This document shows positions 1 to 8,779 of a DNA stretch of 51,338 nt, piece after piece. Location of the stretch: the NCBI GenBank assembly GCA_001028025.1, contig LDAQ01000110.1, forward strand, positions 1 to 51,338. The letters run 5' to 3'. Below the pieces are notes generated by a model. That model ran no database searches and had not been told where the DNA came from. It saw nothing but the letters and a program-made list of their open reading frames with translations. Each line of letters begins with the position of its first letter. The first letter of the stretch is position 1. This DNA comes from Faecalicatena fissicatena (GTDB taxonomy: Bacteria > Bacillota > Clostridia > Lachnospirales > Lachnospiraceae). The translations under genes were made by a program, and so were the position numbers.

Positions 1-37
1 CCCGCCCCGTTCCATGCAGGCGTCCCCCCAACCACAA
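1..37 (-). repeat. Dispersed hairpin element E9, head only
   Basis: Read on the minus strand, positions 29 to 20 give the family head GGGGGGACGC, followed by the first bases of a stem that runs off the left edge (GCCTGCATGGAACGGGG). The stem start closely resembles that of E7 at the other end of the window (GCCTGC, then GTGGAACGGG). The rest of the element lies outside the window, so only head similarity supports this call. Confidence 0.6.
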
Positions 38-83
38 ATTAACTACCAGTTAATAATATTTATAGAATTTAACGAATGGTCTG

Positions 84-112
84 TTGTGGGTGTGTATTTA
101 TTCTGCTATTCT
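84..112 (+). promoter_or_regulatory. Candidate sigma-A promoter for the XRE regulator
   Basis: TTGTGG at 84-89 and TATTCT at 107-112 are separated by 17 bp, about 50 bp upstream of the regulator gene. Both hexamers differ from consensus, so this is a prediction from spacing and position only. Confidence 0.4.
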
Positions 113-165
113 GTAGGAGAAATAGGAAATACTATATAGATCATAATTTATTGTAGGAGGCGGAT

Positions 166-1263
166 ATGAAAATACATGAAATGATCAGGTGTAAGAGGAA
201 GGAGAAGGGGCTGACGCAGGAGGAGCTTGCAAGGTATCTTGGGGTGTCGGCTCCGGCGGTGAATAAATGGGAGAAGGGGCTGAGCTATCCGGATATTACG
301 CTGTTGCCGGTGCTGGCGGCATATTTTAATCTCAGTGTGGATGATCTGATTGGATATGAGCCTCAGATGGTGAAGGAGGATATTAAAAAGCTTTACCGCC
401 GGCTTGCAGACAGATTTGAGAAGGAACCTTTTAAGGCGGTGAAGGCAGAGTGCGATGAGTATATTAAAAAATATTATTCCTGTTTCCCTCTGCTGATGCA
501 GATGTCGGTGCTTCTAATGAATCATTATCCGATGGCAGAAAACCCTCAGGAGGTTATGGATGAGATTATAGAACTGCTTGACCGTATAACTGAGGAGAGC
601 AAAGACGTATATCTTGCAAAGAATGCGGCAATGCTGAAAGGCGGATGTTATCTTATGACGGGACAGCCAGAGGAGATCCTGGATATGCTGGGTGAAGAGA
701 TACATCCGGTCTCCCAGGAAACGGAGATGCAGGCACAGGCATATCAGCTCAGAGGAAATGTGGAAAAAGCCGTGCAGGCGATACAGATCTCGATGTACCA
801 GCATCTGCTGTTTCTGATTGCTGATGCTTCTATGCATATTGCATGGCAGACAGAGGCTTCTGAGAAAACGGAAGAGATTATAAGGCGTACACTGGCAGTA
901 GCAGACATATTTAATATGGATTATCTGCATTTTAATACAATCGTTCAGGTGTACTTTGCGTCCGCCCAGTATTACTGTATCACAGGAAAAACGGAGGAAG
1001 CTGTAAAAATGCTGGAACGTTATACCGACTGCATTTACATGCAGGAAATACCTTTGCAGCTTCATGGAGACAGTTACTTTGACAAAGTAGATGAATGGCT
1101 CCTGGGACTGGCACTGGGACGGGATGCTCCCCGCGGCGATGCAGCCATACGCCAGAGCATTTACCAGGCAATCGCGGCAAATCCTTTGTTTGAATGCCTG
1201 AATGATAATATGCATTATAAACGGCTTATAAAAAGGCTGGAGGAATACAGCAGAAGCAAATAA
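166..1263 (+). CDS. XRE-family transcriptional regulator with helical C-terminal domain
   Basis: The N-terminal residues 5-62 form a classic Cro/C1-type helix-turn-helix (KEKGLTQEELARYLGVS, then VNKWEKG), so the protein should bind DNA as a dimer. The remaining 300 residues are predicted helical and resemble the TPR-like sensor part of many clostridial XRE regulators; no ligand can be named. The start is supported by GGAGG at 156-160. It is followed by a separate promoter and a YxlEFG-like ABC operon that it may control. Its first 200 codons favour G- or T-ending codons more than its neighbours, part of the skew described in the findings. Confidence 0.85.
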   Translation: MKIHEMIRCKRKEKGLTQEELARYLGVSAPAVNKWEKGLSYPDITLLPVLAAYFNLSVDDLIGYEPQMVKEDIKKLYRRLADRFEKEPFKAVKAECDEYIKKYYSCFPLLMQMSVLLMNHYPMAENPQEVMDEIIELLDRITEESKDVYLAKNAAMLKGGCYLMTGQPEEILDMLGEEIHPVSQETEMQAQAYQLRGNVEKAVQAIQISMYQHLLFLIADASMHIAWQTEASEKTEEIIRRTLAVADIFNMDYLHFNTIVQVYFASAQYYCITGKTEEAVKMLERYTDCIYMQEIPLQLHGDSYFDKVDEWLLGLALGRDAPRGDAAIRQSIYQAIAANPLFECLNDNMHYKRLIKRLEEYSRSK

Positions 1264-1382
1264 CAGCAGGATTCGGCCCGGGGATTCCTCTTTCTACAGG
1301 AAAACGTGAAAGGATATCCAGGGGCAGGCAGTGAATGGAACATAAAATATCCTGCGGAAATCAGGACATTCGGGTTTATCAG

Positions 1383-1411
1383 TTGGTTTTTTAGAAGAGC
1401 CGAAGTATAGC
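1383..1411 (+). promoter_or_regulatory. Candidate promoter for the small membrane protein and ABC operon
   Basis: TTGGTT at 1383-1388 and TATAGC at 1406-1411 have 17 bp spacing and lie just before the AAGGAGG ribosome site of the next gene. I see no clear terminator in 1264-1434, so read-through from the regulator is also possible. Confidence 0.35.
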
Positions 1412-1434
1412 GGCGAAAAAGGAGGAACAGATTT

Positions 1435-1638
1435 ATGAATACATTATTTGAATATTTACCGATATTGCTTCCGGTAATTCTTATACAATTAATTTTAATG
1501 GTGACAGCACTTGTTCATGTGCTGCGCCATCCGAACTACCGGTTTGGCAATAAAGTGGTCTGGATTGTAATAGTGGTGTTTATTCAGATTATAGGGCCCA
1601 TTATTTATTTTGCATTTGGAAGAGGGGAAGACGAATGA
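1435..1638 (+). CDS. PLDc_N-domain small membrane protein (YxlE-like)
   Basis: This 67-residue protein has two membrane segments (about 7-29 and 40-60) and ends in a short acidic tail, the layout of the phospholipase D N-terminal-like domain, which has no catalytic residues of its own. Ribosome site AAGGAGG lies at 1420-1426. Its stop overlaps the next start as ATGA, so it is translationally coupled to the ABC ATPase. In Bacillus subtilis the same trio (YxlE, YxlF, YxlG) sits in the sigma-Y operon, so it is probably an accessory of this transporter; that role is inference from order. Confidence 0.8.
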   Translation: MNTLFEYLPILLPVILIQLILMVTALVHVLRHPNYRFGNKVVWIVIVVFIQIIGPIIYFAFGRGEDE

Positions 1639-2552
1639 ATGTACTGGAAATTGAAGACCTGAAGAAAAAATTTGGTTCCCACCAGGTTCTGGACGGTTTA
1701 TCCATTGCTGTGCCGGAGCACTCGGTTTTTGGATTTCTCGGGAAAAACGGCGCAGGGAAAACAACAACAATGAAGATCGTGCTCGGACTTCTGCAGTCGG
1801 ATGGCGGGGAGGTACGTGTACTTGGAGAAAAGTCTGTATACGGGCAGAACGCGGCAAATCGGTTTATCGGGTACCTGCCGGATGTCCCGGAGTTTTACAG
1901 CTACATGACGCCCGTGGAATATCTAAGGCTATGCGGACAGATTACAGGGATGAAAGAAAAACAGATCCGGCTCAAGTCCGAAGAACTGCTGGAGCTTGTA
2001 GGCCTTAAAGGGGTTAAAAAAAGAATTGGTGGATTTTCAAGGGGAATGAAGCAGCGTCTTGGAATCGCCCAGGCGTTATTCAATGAGCCGAAGCTGCTAA
2101 TCTGCGACGAACCAACCTCAGCGCTGGATCCTGTGGGACGGCGGGAAGTGCTGGATATTATGGAACAGGTCAGAGAGAAGACAACGGTTATATTTTCCAC
2201 CCACGTCCTTACGGATGTTGAAAGAATCTGTGACAGAGTAGCAGTTTTAAACAACGGAAAGACTGTTATGGAAGGCAGGCTGGACGAAATACGGGATAGG
2301 CACCGGAAAAACGCGCTGCTCATAGCATTTGAAAGAAAAGAAAATTTAAAGAGGTTTATAGAAGAGCCTGTTTTCAGAAAGCTTCTGACTGCATCGAAAA
2401 AAGAGGGCTGCCAGGTTATTATAGAGGCGGCAGACATTGAGCAGGCAGAGTCCGAGCTTATCAGGGGACTAAACGAGACCCAGATCATGCCCTCCAGGCT
2501 GGAAATACTGGAACCGTCACTGGAAGGATTGTTTATGGAGGCAATACAATGA
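1635..2552 (+). CDS. ABC transporter ATP-binding protein (YxlF-like)
   Basis: This is a complete ABC ATPase of 305 residues. Walker A is GKNGAGKT at 36-43, the signature is degenerate (FSRGMKQRLG, around 135-144), Walker B reads LLICDEPTSALDP, and the switch histidine is in STH. A C-terminal region of about 90 residues follows, as in exporter ATPases of the CcmA/DRA class. It overlaps the permease gene by 4 bp. Together they should form an ABC-2 exporter with a separate permease; the substrate cannot be read from sequence. Confidence 0.92.
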   Translation: MNVLEIEDLKKKFGSHQVLDGLSIAVPEHSVFGFLGKNGAGKTTTMKIVLGLLQSDGGEVRVLGEKSVYGQNAANRFIGYLPDVPEFYSYMTPVEYLRLCGQITGMKEKQIRLKSEELLELVGLKGVKKRIGGFSRGMKQRLGIAQALFNEPKLLICDEPTSALDPVGRREVLDIMEQVREKTTVIFSTHVLTDVERICDRVAVLNNGKTVMEGRLDEIRDRHRKNALLIAFERKENLKRFIEEPVFRKLLTASKKEGCQVIIEAADIEQAESELIRGLNETQIMPSRLEILEPSLEGLFMEAIQ

Positions 2553-3316
2553 GAGCATATGCAGCATTTACAAAAAAAGAATTTACAGAATTTACAAGAA
2601 CGTATAAGCTTTTAATCCTGGGCCTGGTGTTTTTACTTTTTGGAATCATGAGCCCGCTGGCAGCCAAATACATGCCCGAAATCATCAGCCAGTTCATGCC
2701 CGCGGGAATGGAGATTGAAGTATCCGCCCCGACGGCGCTGGATTCCTGGATGCAGTTCTTTAAAAACATTTCACAGCTGGGTCTGTTTGTGGCAGTCATC
2801 CTTTTCGGCGGAATCATGTCTTCAGAGTATTCCCGGGGCACCCTGATTCACATGCTGACAAAAGGCCTCCCAAGAAGAACCGTAGTCCTGGCAAAATTCA
2901 CGGCCGCATCTCTTCTCTGGACCGGAGCCTATCTGCTGTGTTTTGGAGCGGCCTACGGATACACATGGTTCTACTGGAGATCCGATGCCAACATGTCCGG
3001 CCTGTCCGTGGCAATCGCGGCGACATGGCTGTTCGGAATCTTCCTGCTGGCCATAACAATCCTGGGAAGCGTCCTGTGCAGAAACTCCTACGGCTGTCTC
3101 CTGTTCACCGGCATCGCAGTAGTCCTCCAGTTTCTGCTGAACATGCTCCCAAAGATCAAAGAATTCAACCCACTGGAGCTCATAACTGAAGGAACCCCGC
3201 TGCTGCAGGGACAGATCGAGACCGGCCTCTTCCTGAAGCCCACAATTATTGCATGCGTAGGAACCCTCCTCTGCGTCACCTTGTCATGCATCATATTCAA
3301 CAAGAAAAAGCTTTAG
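2549..3316 (+). CDS. ABC-2 type transporter permease (YxlG-like)
   Basis: This 255-residue protein has about six hydrophobic segments and the cytosolic loop SSEYSRGTLIHMLTKGLPR, typical of ABC-2 permeases. The start overlaps the ATPase stop (ATGA). It is the membrane half of the YxlFG-like exporter. The last 200 codons are unusually rich in A- and C-ending codons: 3121-3300 holds only 76 of 180 G+T, with C well above G, while most plus-strand genes here are G-rich. The stop is followed 31 bp later by element E1. Confidence 0.88.
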   Translation: MRAYAAFTKKEFTEFTRTYKLLILGLVFLLFGIMSPLAAKYMPEIISQFMPAGMEIEVSAPTALDSWMQFFKNISQLGLFVAVILFGGIMSSEYSRGTLIHMLTKGLPRRTVVLAKFTAASLLWTGAYLLCFGAAYGYTWFYWRSDANMSGLSVAIAATWLFGIFLLAITILGSVLCRNSYGCLLFTGIAVVLQFLLNMLPKIKEFNPLELITEGTPLLQGQIETGLFLKPTIIACVGTLLCVTLSCIIFNKKKL

Positions 3317-3347
3317 GCGGAGTGAGCGGACTTGTACGCGAATGGAT

Positions 3348-3680
3348 GGGGGGCCGCTGTACGGAATCGTGATATGGCTCTTTTGGATGCGGATTTAGGG
3401 GATAACTGCCACTAATCAAAATGAAGGCCAGCATGATGAACACCGACGACAAACACGAGAATGCAGGATGCATTCTCGCTAAGTCGTCTTTCCAACAGGA
3501 CTGGAAGTCCTGTTGGAAGTTCATATGCTGGCCTTCATTTTGATAAAGTGGCAGTAATCCCCTAAATACGCATCCAAAAGAGCCATATCACGATTCCGTA
3601 CAGCTACGTTAATCCAATCGGGAATAAAACACTCTCTCCGGGTGGAGTACAAGCCGGTAACAGTGGATCCGAACCGTCTG
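3348..3680 (+). repeat. Dispersed hairpin element E1 (complete)
   Basis: The head GGGGGG at 3348-3353 leads into a long inverted repeat, arms 3356-3441 and 3519-3604 (86 nt each, only a handful of mismatches). At the tip are two hairpins. The first is GACGAC 3445-3450 with GTCGTC 3483-3488, an internal loop AAACA/CTAA, then 10 bp 3456-3465 with 3469-3478 closed by GGA. The second is 13 bp, 3490-3502 with 3506-3518, also closed by GGA. A tail follows (ATCCAATCGGGAATAAAAC, then CCGG at 3639-3642 and 3654-3657). It lies downstream of the ABC permease and could act as a terminator, but it is far larger than one. Confidence 0.85.
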
Positions 3681-3754
3681 CCCGAAACTCCCTGTCCCCC
3701 ATACCGTTGTGTTGCTTTTTATGAACACGGTTATCAACGTTAAAAAATGTTAAA

Positions 3755-3779
3755 CCAACCAACCAACAAACAAACAAAC
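3755..3779. repeat. Short CCAA/CAAA simple-sequence tract
   Basis: Three CCAA units run into three CAAA units with no G or T. The tract lies between the facing tails of E1 and E2. The surrounding 3700-3795 contains no gene that I can support. Confidence 0.7.
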
Positions 3780-3794
3780 TAACAATCCATTCAC

Positions 3795-4203
3795 TATCAC
3801 CCCCAAAAAGTACGTCACGCATTATCCAATTCAATCCGCCTCTCCCGTGAACACCCCACCCGGAATGTTTTCCCATACGCCTGGATGAACACAGCCTGTG
3901 AGAAGAGGAAGCCCTGCCGGGGCGGGGAAAGAAAATAGAGTGGTGCCCGAAGGCGTAGAATGCGCGGTTAGAACGGCTTAATGGAAAGCCTGCCGGATTT
4001 TGAGGCTAAAATCGGCTCACAAAGCCGATTTTAAAGAGGCCTGAGCTGCATAATCATCAAGATTATGCAGTGAATGCCTCTGATGCCTCAAAATCCGGCA
4101 GGCTTTCCATTTAGCCGTTCTCCGCAAATGCCCCGCCTTCGGGCACCACTCTATTTTCTTTCCCCGTCCCGGCAGGGCTTCCTCTTCTCACAGGCGCCCC
4201 CCA
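3795..4203 (-). repeat. Dispersed hairpin element E2 (complete, minus strand)
   Basis: Read on the minus strand, the head TGGGGGGCGCC (4203 down) opens a hairpin spanning 4195 to 3894. The tip has a two-step hairpin: 6 bp 4081-4076 with 4040-4035, internal loop ATTCA/CTCAG, 10 bp 4070-4061 with 4055-4046. A simple 11 bp hairpin follows (4033-4023 with 4017-4007). The tail from 3893 down reads CATCCAGGCGTATGGGAAAA, then CCGGGTGGGG and GGCGGAT. It faces E1 tail to tail. Apparent reading frames inside it are by-products of the palindrome. Confidence 0.85.
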
Positions 4204-4237
4204 TACGCCAAAACATCCCCCCACCTGTTCAAAAGGA

Positions 4238-4266
4238 TGGAAAAAGCGGGGGAGGCGTAGTATAAT
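4238..4266 (+). promoter_or_regulatory. Candidate promoter for the aldolase-lepB operon
   Basis: A perfect TATAAT at 4261-4266 lies 35 bp before the aldolase start. The matching upstream hexamer (TGGAAA at 4238-4243, 17 bp spacing) is poor, so this rests mainly on the -10 box. Confidence 0.35.
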
Positions 4267-4301
4267 CTATTTATCTATTACTTATTAAAGGAGACTGGAA
4301 G

Positions 4302-5342
4302 ATGCTTTTTTTTAATTGTGACTACACGGAAGGCGCCCATCCAAGGGTGATGGACAGGCTTTTAGAGACGAATATGGAGCAGACGGACGGGTACGGGGAA
4401 GATCCGTACTGCGAACGGGCCAGGGAGATTATAAGAGAACTTTGCGGGGACGATACGCTGGATGTTCATTTCCTGGTTGGGGGGACACAGACGAATGTTA
4501 CGGTTATTTCGGCTGCGCTGCGGCCGCACCAGGGGGTCCTGGCGGCGGAGTCGGGACACGTTAATGTGCATGAGACGGGGGCCATTGAATCATGCGGGCA
4601 TAAGGTGCTGGTGCTTCCCTCGGGGGATGGGAAGATCACGGCACAGCAGGTAGAGGAGGCATATAGAGACCATATTGCGGATGACAGTTTTGAGCACTGT
4701 GTGCAGCCGAAGATGGTATATATCTCGAATCCCACGGAGATGGGCACGATATATACAAGGGCTGAGCTTGAGGGTCTGGCTGGTGTGTGCAGGAAAAACG
4801 GACTGTACCTTTTTATGGATGGGGCAAGACTGGGGTATGGACTGTCCGCAGCAGGTAATGATCTGGATCTGAAAGGAATAGCCGGGCTGTGTGATGTATT
4901 TTATATCGGCGGAACAAAAGTGGGCGCTTTATTCGGGGAAGCCGTGGTGATATCAAATCCGGGACTGAAAGAGGATTTTCGCTATATTATGAAGCAGAAG
5001 GGGGCGATGCTGGCAAAGGGCAGACTTCTGGGGCTGCAGTTCCTGGCGCTTCTGGAAGACGGACTGTATTTTGAAATTGGCAGGAGGGCCAATGAACTGG
5101 CGGATAAGATCCGGGATGCCTGCAGGAAGGCGGGATATCCGCTTCTGACTGAAAATACAACCAATCAGGTGTTTACGATTCTGCCAGATGATAAGCTTGA
5201 TGAATTGAAAGAGAAGTATGTTTTTAGTTATCAGCATAGAGTGGATGATGAGCACAGCGCAGTGCGGTTTTGTACCAGCTGGGCGACAGCAACGGAGAAT
5301 GCGGGAGCGCTTGCAGATGATATTTCAGGAAAAGGAGAATGA
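4302..5342 (+). CDS. Low-specificity threonine aldolase family PLP enzyme
   Basis: The protein (346 aa) belongs to the beta-eliminating lyase/threonine aldolase family of fold-type I PLP enzymes, which split L-threonine or L-allo-threonine into glycine and acetaldehyde. Supporting motifs are HFLVGGTQTN near the start, FMDGARLGYGL, and YIGGTKVGALFGEA, whose lysine should hold PLP. Length matches the family. A strong AAAGGAG site precedes the ATG. The last bases overlap or abut lepB, so the two are co-transcribed, although no functional link is obvious. Substrate preference cannot be assigned from sequence. Confidence 0.88.
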   Translation: MLFFNCDYTEGAHPRVMDRLLETNMEQTDGYGEDPYCERAREIIRELCGDDTLDVHFLVGGTQTNVTVISAALRPHQGVLAAESGHVNVHETGAIESCGHKVLVLPSGDGKITAQQVEEAYRDHIADDSFEHCVQPKMVYISNPTEMGTIYTRAELEGLAGVCRKNGLYLFMDGARLGYGLSAAGNDLDLKGIAGLCDVFYIGGTKVGALFGEAVVISNPGLKEDFRYIMKQKGAMLAKGRLLGLQFLALLEDGLYFEIGRRANELADKIRDACRKAGYPLLTENTTNQVFTILPDDKLDELKEKYVFSYQHRVDDEHSAVRFCTSWATATENAGALADDISGKGE

Positions 5343-5344
5343 AG

Positions 5345-5890
5345 ATGAAAGAAGATAAGAAAAAAGTGTGGACCCGAAGAGAGATTGTACATGAGATACT
5401 GGAATACTCCAAGGTGATTATAGTTGCCGCCGCCTTTTCTGTTCTGCTGAATAAGACGCTGATTACCAATGCGCAGGTTACCTCTGGTTCTATGGAGAAT
5501 ACGGTGATGACCGGAAGCCGTGTGTTTGTCAACCGGCAGGCATACCTGTTCCAGGATCCACAGAGAGGTGATATCATATCCTTTTATTATCCGGATGATG
5601 GCGAAACGGAGTATATGAAGCGGATTATCGGACTGCCGGGGGAAGAGATCGAAGGCAGGGACGGCGCAGTCTATATTAATGGGGGTATGCTGGAAGAACC
5701 TTATATAAGGGAAGTATCCTATGAGGATTTCGGTCCTTATGAGATCCCGGAAGGTTCCTATTTTATGATGGGCGATAACCGTACTAATTCCTGGGATTCC
5801 AGATACTGGCTGAATAAGTTTCTTTCCAGAGATGCGATCATTGGAAAAGCGGAATTTGAATACTACCCGGAGATAAAGTCATTTCACTGA
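5345..5890 (+). CDS. lepB: Signal peptidase I
   Basis: This type I signal peptidase removes signal peptides from secreted proteins at the outer face of the membrane. One membrane anchor spans about 23-41. The catalytic serine is Ser49 in SGSME and the general base is Lys92 in YMKRIIGLPGEE. The MMGDNRTNSWDSR box follows. Length (181 aa) is normal for Gram-positive enzymes. I chose the ATG at 5345 because AAGGAG at 5331-5336 is too close to the in-frame ATG at 5339, which overlaps the aldolase stop. Confidence 0.94.
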   Translation: MKEDKKKVWTRREIVHEILEYSKVIIVAAAFSVLLNKTLITNAQVTSGSMENTVMTGSRVFVNRQAYLFQDPQRGDIISFYYPDDGETEYMKRIIGLPGEEIEGRDGAVYINGGMLEEPYIREVSYEDFGPYEIPEGSYFMMGDNRTNSWDSRYWLNKFLSRDAIIGKAEFEYYPEIKSFH

Positions 5891-5939
5891 CAATAATGAC
5901 AAAGGAATATAAAGTGTTTTGGAGAGGACAGGAGACTAT

Positions 5940-6941
5940 ATGAAGGTATATTTCGATTCATCCCTGTGGTGCACAAAAGGCCGGAAACCATGCAAAGTCC
6001 GGCGGGATATAGATGCAGTGTTTAAGGATGGGGGACTGACGCGCTATGTCCCCACAGTATACTGCTTTCAGCAGGGGCTTGTTTTTGATATTCTGACGAT
6101 AGTGGAAGAGAAAGCGATTACTGAATATTATGAGAAATACAAAGATTTGGAGAAAAAAGCGGACACACTTTCCGATATACAGATACAGAAAATCAGTCAG
6201 GACAATCCGTATCAGGATGTGTGCCTGAAGGAAATCTGGCTGAACGGGAAACAGGAACAGCATTTAACCTACAGCAGTACGGGATATCTGCCTGTGATCC
6301 GGGAAGAGGAGGAACACAGCGCGATCCGGGAAATCAAAGAGGCTTATTCCGATTATCTGGGCGGTACAGAAAGCTTCTTCTGCCAGCGGGTATGCGCAGA
6401 GACAGAACGGGATTTTACTTTAGATTCATTGAATAGAATTCAGATGGAAGTAGCCGGAAAACATGAGGTATATGTTCTGGATCAGGAAACAATGGCAGCA
6501 CCGGGAGAAGAACACTGTATGCAGTTTATCCATCCGGTGACAGGTGTCAGCCATAGGGTTTATATTTATGATGTGCAAAATATGGGAGCCCCTGAAGTTT
6601 TTGACGGCAGGCTGGAATACACTCTTGCAACGGCAGAAATCGTGCCCGGCCTGGGGAAAGATGAACAGCTAAAATTTGATGCGTCTATGTCCTATATATC
6701 GACAGGTACAAAGAAGGGGGCAGTGTCTGTAATTGGCGGCCAGTCAGGACCTGTGTCCATATTCTTTGCAGGGAAGAGGACAGAACAGAAGAGCAGGTAC
6801 GGCGGCAACATGCAGCCCTGTTTTTCAAAACCGTATTGGAAAGAGGCGAGGGATTCCATGTCCGGCAGGTTCCGCATTACAGGACTGGAATGCCTTGTGG
6901 AGGAGGAAAAGGTCATAGATTTATTTCCCTGCAGGCAGTGA
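5940..6941 (+). CDS. Unknown protein carrying an IGG-GP motif
   Basis: I do not recognise this 333-residue, mostly soluble protein. It has no signal peptide, no clear membrane segment and several cysteines. Near the C-terminus (261-279) it has VSVIGGQSGPVSIFFAGK, closely matching a motif in the small membrane protein at 9479-9976. That motif resembles the SIGIIGGADGPT signature of the beta subunit of Na+-translocating decarboxylases, but the rest of the protein does not. The ATG at 5940 is favoured over an upstream TTG because GGAG lies 5 bp before it. It is a lone gene between lepB and a cysteine hydrolase. Confidence 0.75.
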   Translation: MKVYFDSSLWCTKGRKPCKVRRDIDAVFKDGGLTRYVPTVYCFQQGLVFDILTIVEEKAITEYYEKYKDLEKKADTLSDIQIQKISQDNPYQDVCLKEIWLNGKQEQHLTYSSTGYLPVIREEEEHSAIREIKEAYSDYLGGTESFFCQRVCAETERDFTLDSLNRIQMEVAGKHEVYVLDQETMAAPGEEHCMQFIHPVTGVSHRVYIYDVQNMGAPEVFDGRLEYTLATAEIVPGLGKDEQLKFDASMSYISTGTKKGAVSVIGGQSGPVSIFFAGKRTEQKSRYGGNMQPCFSKPYWKEARDSMSGRFRITGLECLVEEEKVIDLFPCRQ

Positions 6942-7019
6942 GCCGGACGGCCTGACGCTGGAACTTCACGAATAACTTAAAGAGCCATTCAAATGAGAAG
7001 TAAGAAGAGGAGGCAGAGT

Positions 7020-7544
7020 ATGAAGATATTGGCAGTGATTGATATGCAGAATGATTTTATTGACGGAGCACTGGGAACAGCGGAGGCACAGGCGATTGTA
7101 CCCAGAGTAATAGATAAAATCAAAAGATTTGACGGCAGAGTTCTGGCAACCAGGGATACCCATGGGGAAGATTACCTGGATACCGAGGAAGGCAGGAAGC
7201 TCCCAGTGGTGCATTGTGTTCGTGACACACAGGGCTGGCAGATTCATGCGGATATCGAAGCACTTCTTACGGAACAGCCCATTGATAAACCGACATTCGG
7301 CAGTCTCGGCCTGGGGCAGGTATTGTCGGCGTATCAGAAGTATCAGGAACCGATTGAGAGTATTACCCTGATCGGCGTGTGCACGGATATTTGTGTGATA
7401 TCCAATGCACTGCTATTGAAGGCATATATGCCCGAGGTTCCGGTGATTGTGGATGCTTCCTGCTGCGCAGGAGTAACGCCGGAAACGCACAGACAGGCGC
7501 TGGAGGCTATGAAAGTCTGCCAGATTAACATTGTAAATGAATAA
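7020..7544 (+). CDS. Cysteine hydrolase, isochorismatase/nicotinamidase family
   Basis: The protein (174 aa) has the family's catalytic triad: Asp8 in VIDMQNDF, Lys90 in DKPTFGS, and Cys125 in GVCTDICV. Such enzymes hydrolyse amides or vinyl ethers; nicotinamidase is the most likely activity, feeding NAD salvage, but isochorismatase-like activity cannot be excluded. The start at 7020 is supported by GAGGAGG at 7007-7013, and an upstream ATG at 6993 lacks such a site. The gene stands alone, with short intergenic gaps on both sides. Confidence 0.87.
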   Translation: MKILAVIDMQNDFIDGALGTAEAQAIVPRVIDKIKRFDGRVLATRDTHGEDYLDTEEGRKLPVVHCVRDTQGWQIHADIEALLTEQPIDKPTFGSLGLGQVLSAYQKYQEPIESITLIGVCTDICVISNALLLKAYMPEVPVIVDASCCAGVTPETHRQALEAMKVCQINIVNE

Positions 7545-7591
7545 ACTGTATCAAATATTTAGAATCAAACGAGAATAAGGAGAGCAGGAAC

Positions 7592-8779
7592 ATGGAGAAT
7601 TTTCAATATTATACTCCCACAAAGGTTGTATTTGGCCGGGGGACAGAGGCTGAGACAGGAAAGCTGATACAGGAATACGGCTGCAGCAAAGTTCTGGTGC
7701 ATTACGGCAGCGGAAGTGTAAAAAGGACAGGGCTTCTGGAACGGATCTGCCGGTCACTTGAAGGTGCCGGGATCGCATATATTACCCTGGGTGGTGTCGT
7801 GCCCAACCCCCATCTGTCTCTAGTATATGAAGGGATTGAACTGTGTAAAAAGGAAGCGGTTGACTTTATCCTGGCCGTAGGCGGCGGCAGCGTGATTGAT
7901 TCGGCAAAAGCAATCGGATATGGCGTGGCGAATGAGGGCGATGTATGGGATTTTTATGACCGGAAGAGACAGGCAGAGGCGTGTCTTCCGATAGGAGCCG
8001 TCCTCACAATCGCGGCGGCAGGTTCAGAGATGAGCGATTCCTCTGTAATCACAAATGAAGAGGGCTGGATAAAAAGAGGATACAGTAGTCAGTATGGCAG
8101 GCCACGTTTTGCGGTTATGAACCCGGAACTGACGATGACGCTTCCGGAATACCAGACCATGAGCGGCTGCGTGGACATTATGATGCATACGCTGGAGCGT
8201 TACCTGAACCGTTCACAAAACATGGACCTGACGGACGGAATCAGCGAGCATTTGCTGCGTACGGTGATGAAACATGCGGCCATTCTCCTGAAAGATCCGG
8301 AGAATTATGATTCAAGGGCGGAAGTCATGTGGGCGGGAAGCCTTTCCCACAATGGACTGACCGGATGCGGTACAGACGGAGGAGACTGGGCTTCCCATCA
8401 GATCGAACATGAGCTGGGCGGCATGTTTGACGTTGCACACGGCGCAGGTCTGGCGGCAGTGTGGGGCAGCTGGGCGAGATACGTAGTATCGGAAAGGCCC
8501 GGGCGTTTTGCAAAGCTGGCTGTAAATGTCATGGGGACTGCTGACTGTGGAGATGATATACAGACTGCGTTAAAAGGAATTGAAGCCATGGAAGATTTTT
8601 ACCGCTCCATCAATATGCCTGCATCGTTGAAAGAGCTTGGCCTGGATCCTACGGACGAACAGCTGAGAGAGATGGCGGAGAAGTGCTGTTTCTGGGGCAG
8701 AAGAACTGTCGGCTGTGTGAAGGCGCTGGAAGCGGAAGACGTTTATAAAATTTATCAAGAGGCCAGATCCTATGAATAA
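7592..8779 (+). CDS. Iron-containing alcohol dehydrogenase (butanol dehydrogenase/YqhD type)
   Basis: This 395-residue group III alcohol dehydrogenase should reduce aldehydes to alcohols with NAD(P)H. It has the N-terminal YYTPTKVVFGRGT, the nucleotide loop VGGGSVIDSAKAI, and metal ligands in DIMMHTLERY, SHQIEHELGG and DVAHGAGLA. It is full length. The stop overlaps the start of the Nudix gene by 8 bp, indicating an operon. Aldehyde detoxification or fermentative alcohol formation are both plausible roles. Confidence 0.92.
   Translation: MENFQYYTPTKVVFGRGTEAETGKLIQEYGCSKVLVHYGSGSVKRTGLLERICRSLEGAGIAYITLGGVVPNPHLSLVYEGIELCKKEAVDFILAVGGGSVIDSAKAIGYGVANEGDVWDFYDRKRQAEACLPIGAVLTIAAAGSEMSDSSVITNEEGWIKRGYSSQYGRPRFAVMNPELTMTLPEYQTMSGCVDIMMHTLERYLNRSQNMDLTDGISEHLLRTVMKHAAILLKDPENYDSRAEVMWAGSLSHNGLTGCGTDGGDWASHQIEHELGGMFDVAHGAGLAAVWGSWARYVVSERPGRFAKLAVNVMGTADCGDDIQTALKGIEAMEDFYRSINMPASLKELGLDPTDEQLREMAEKCCFWGRRTVGCVKALEAEDVYKIYQEARSYE

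Noticed and set aside
3604..4265. Reading frames of 63-90 codons inside E1, E2 and their tails
   Set aside because: They lie in palindromic DNA, lack ribosome sites and have proline- or arginine-rich, low-complexity products.
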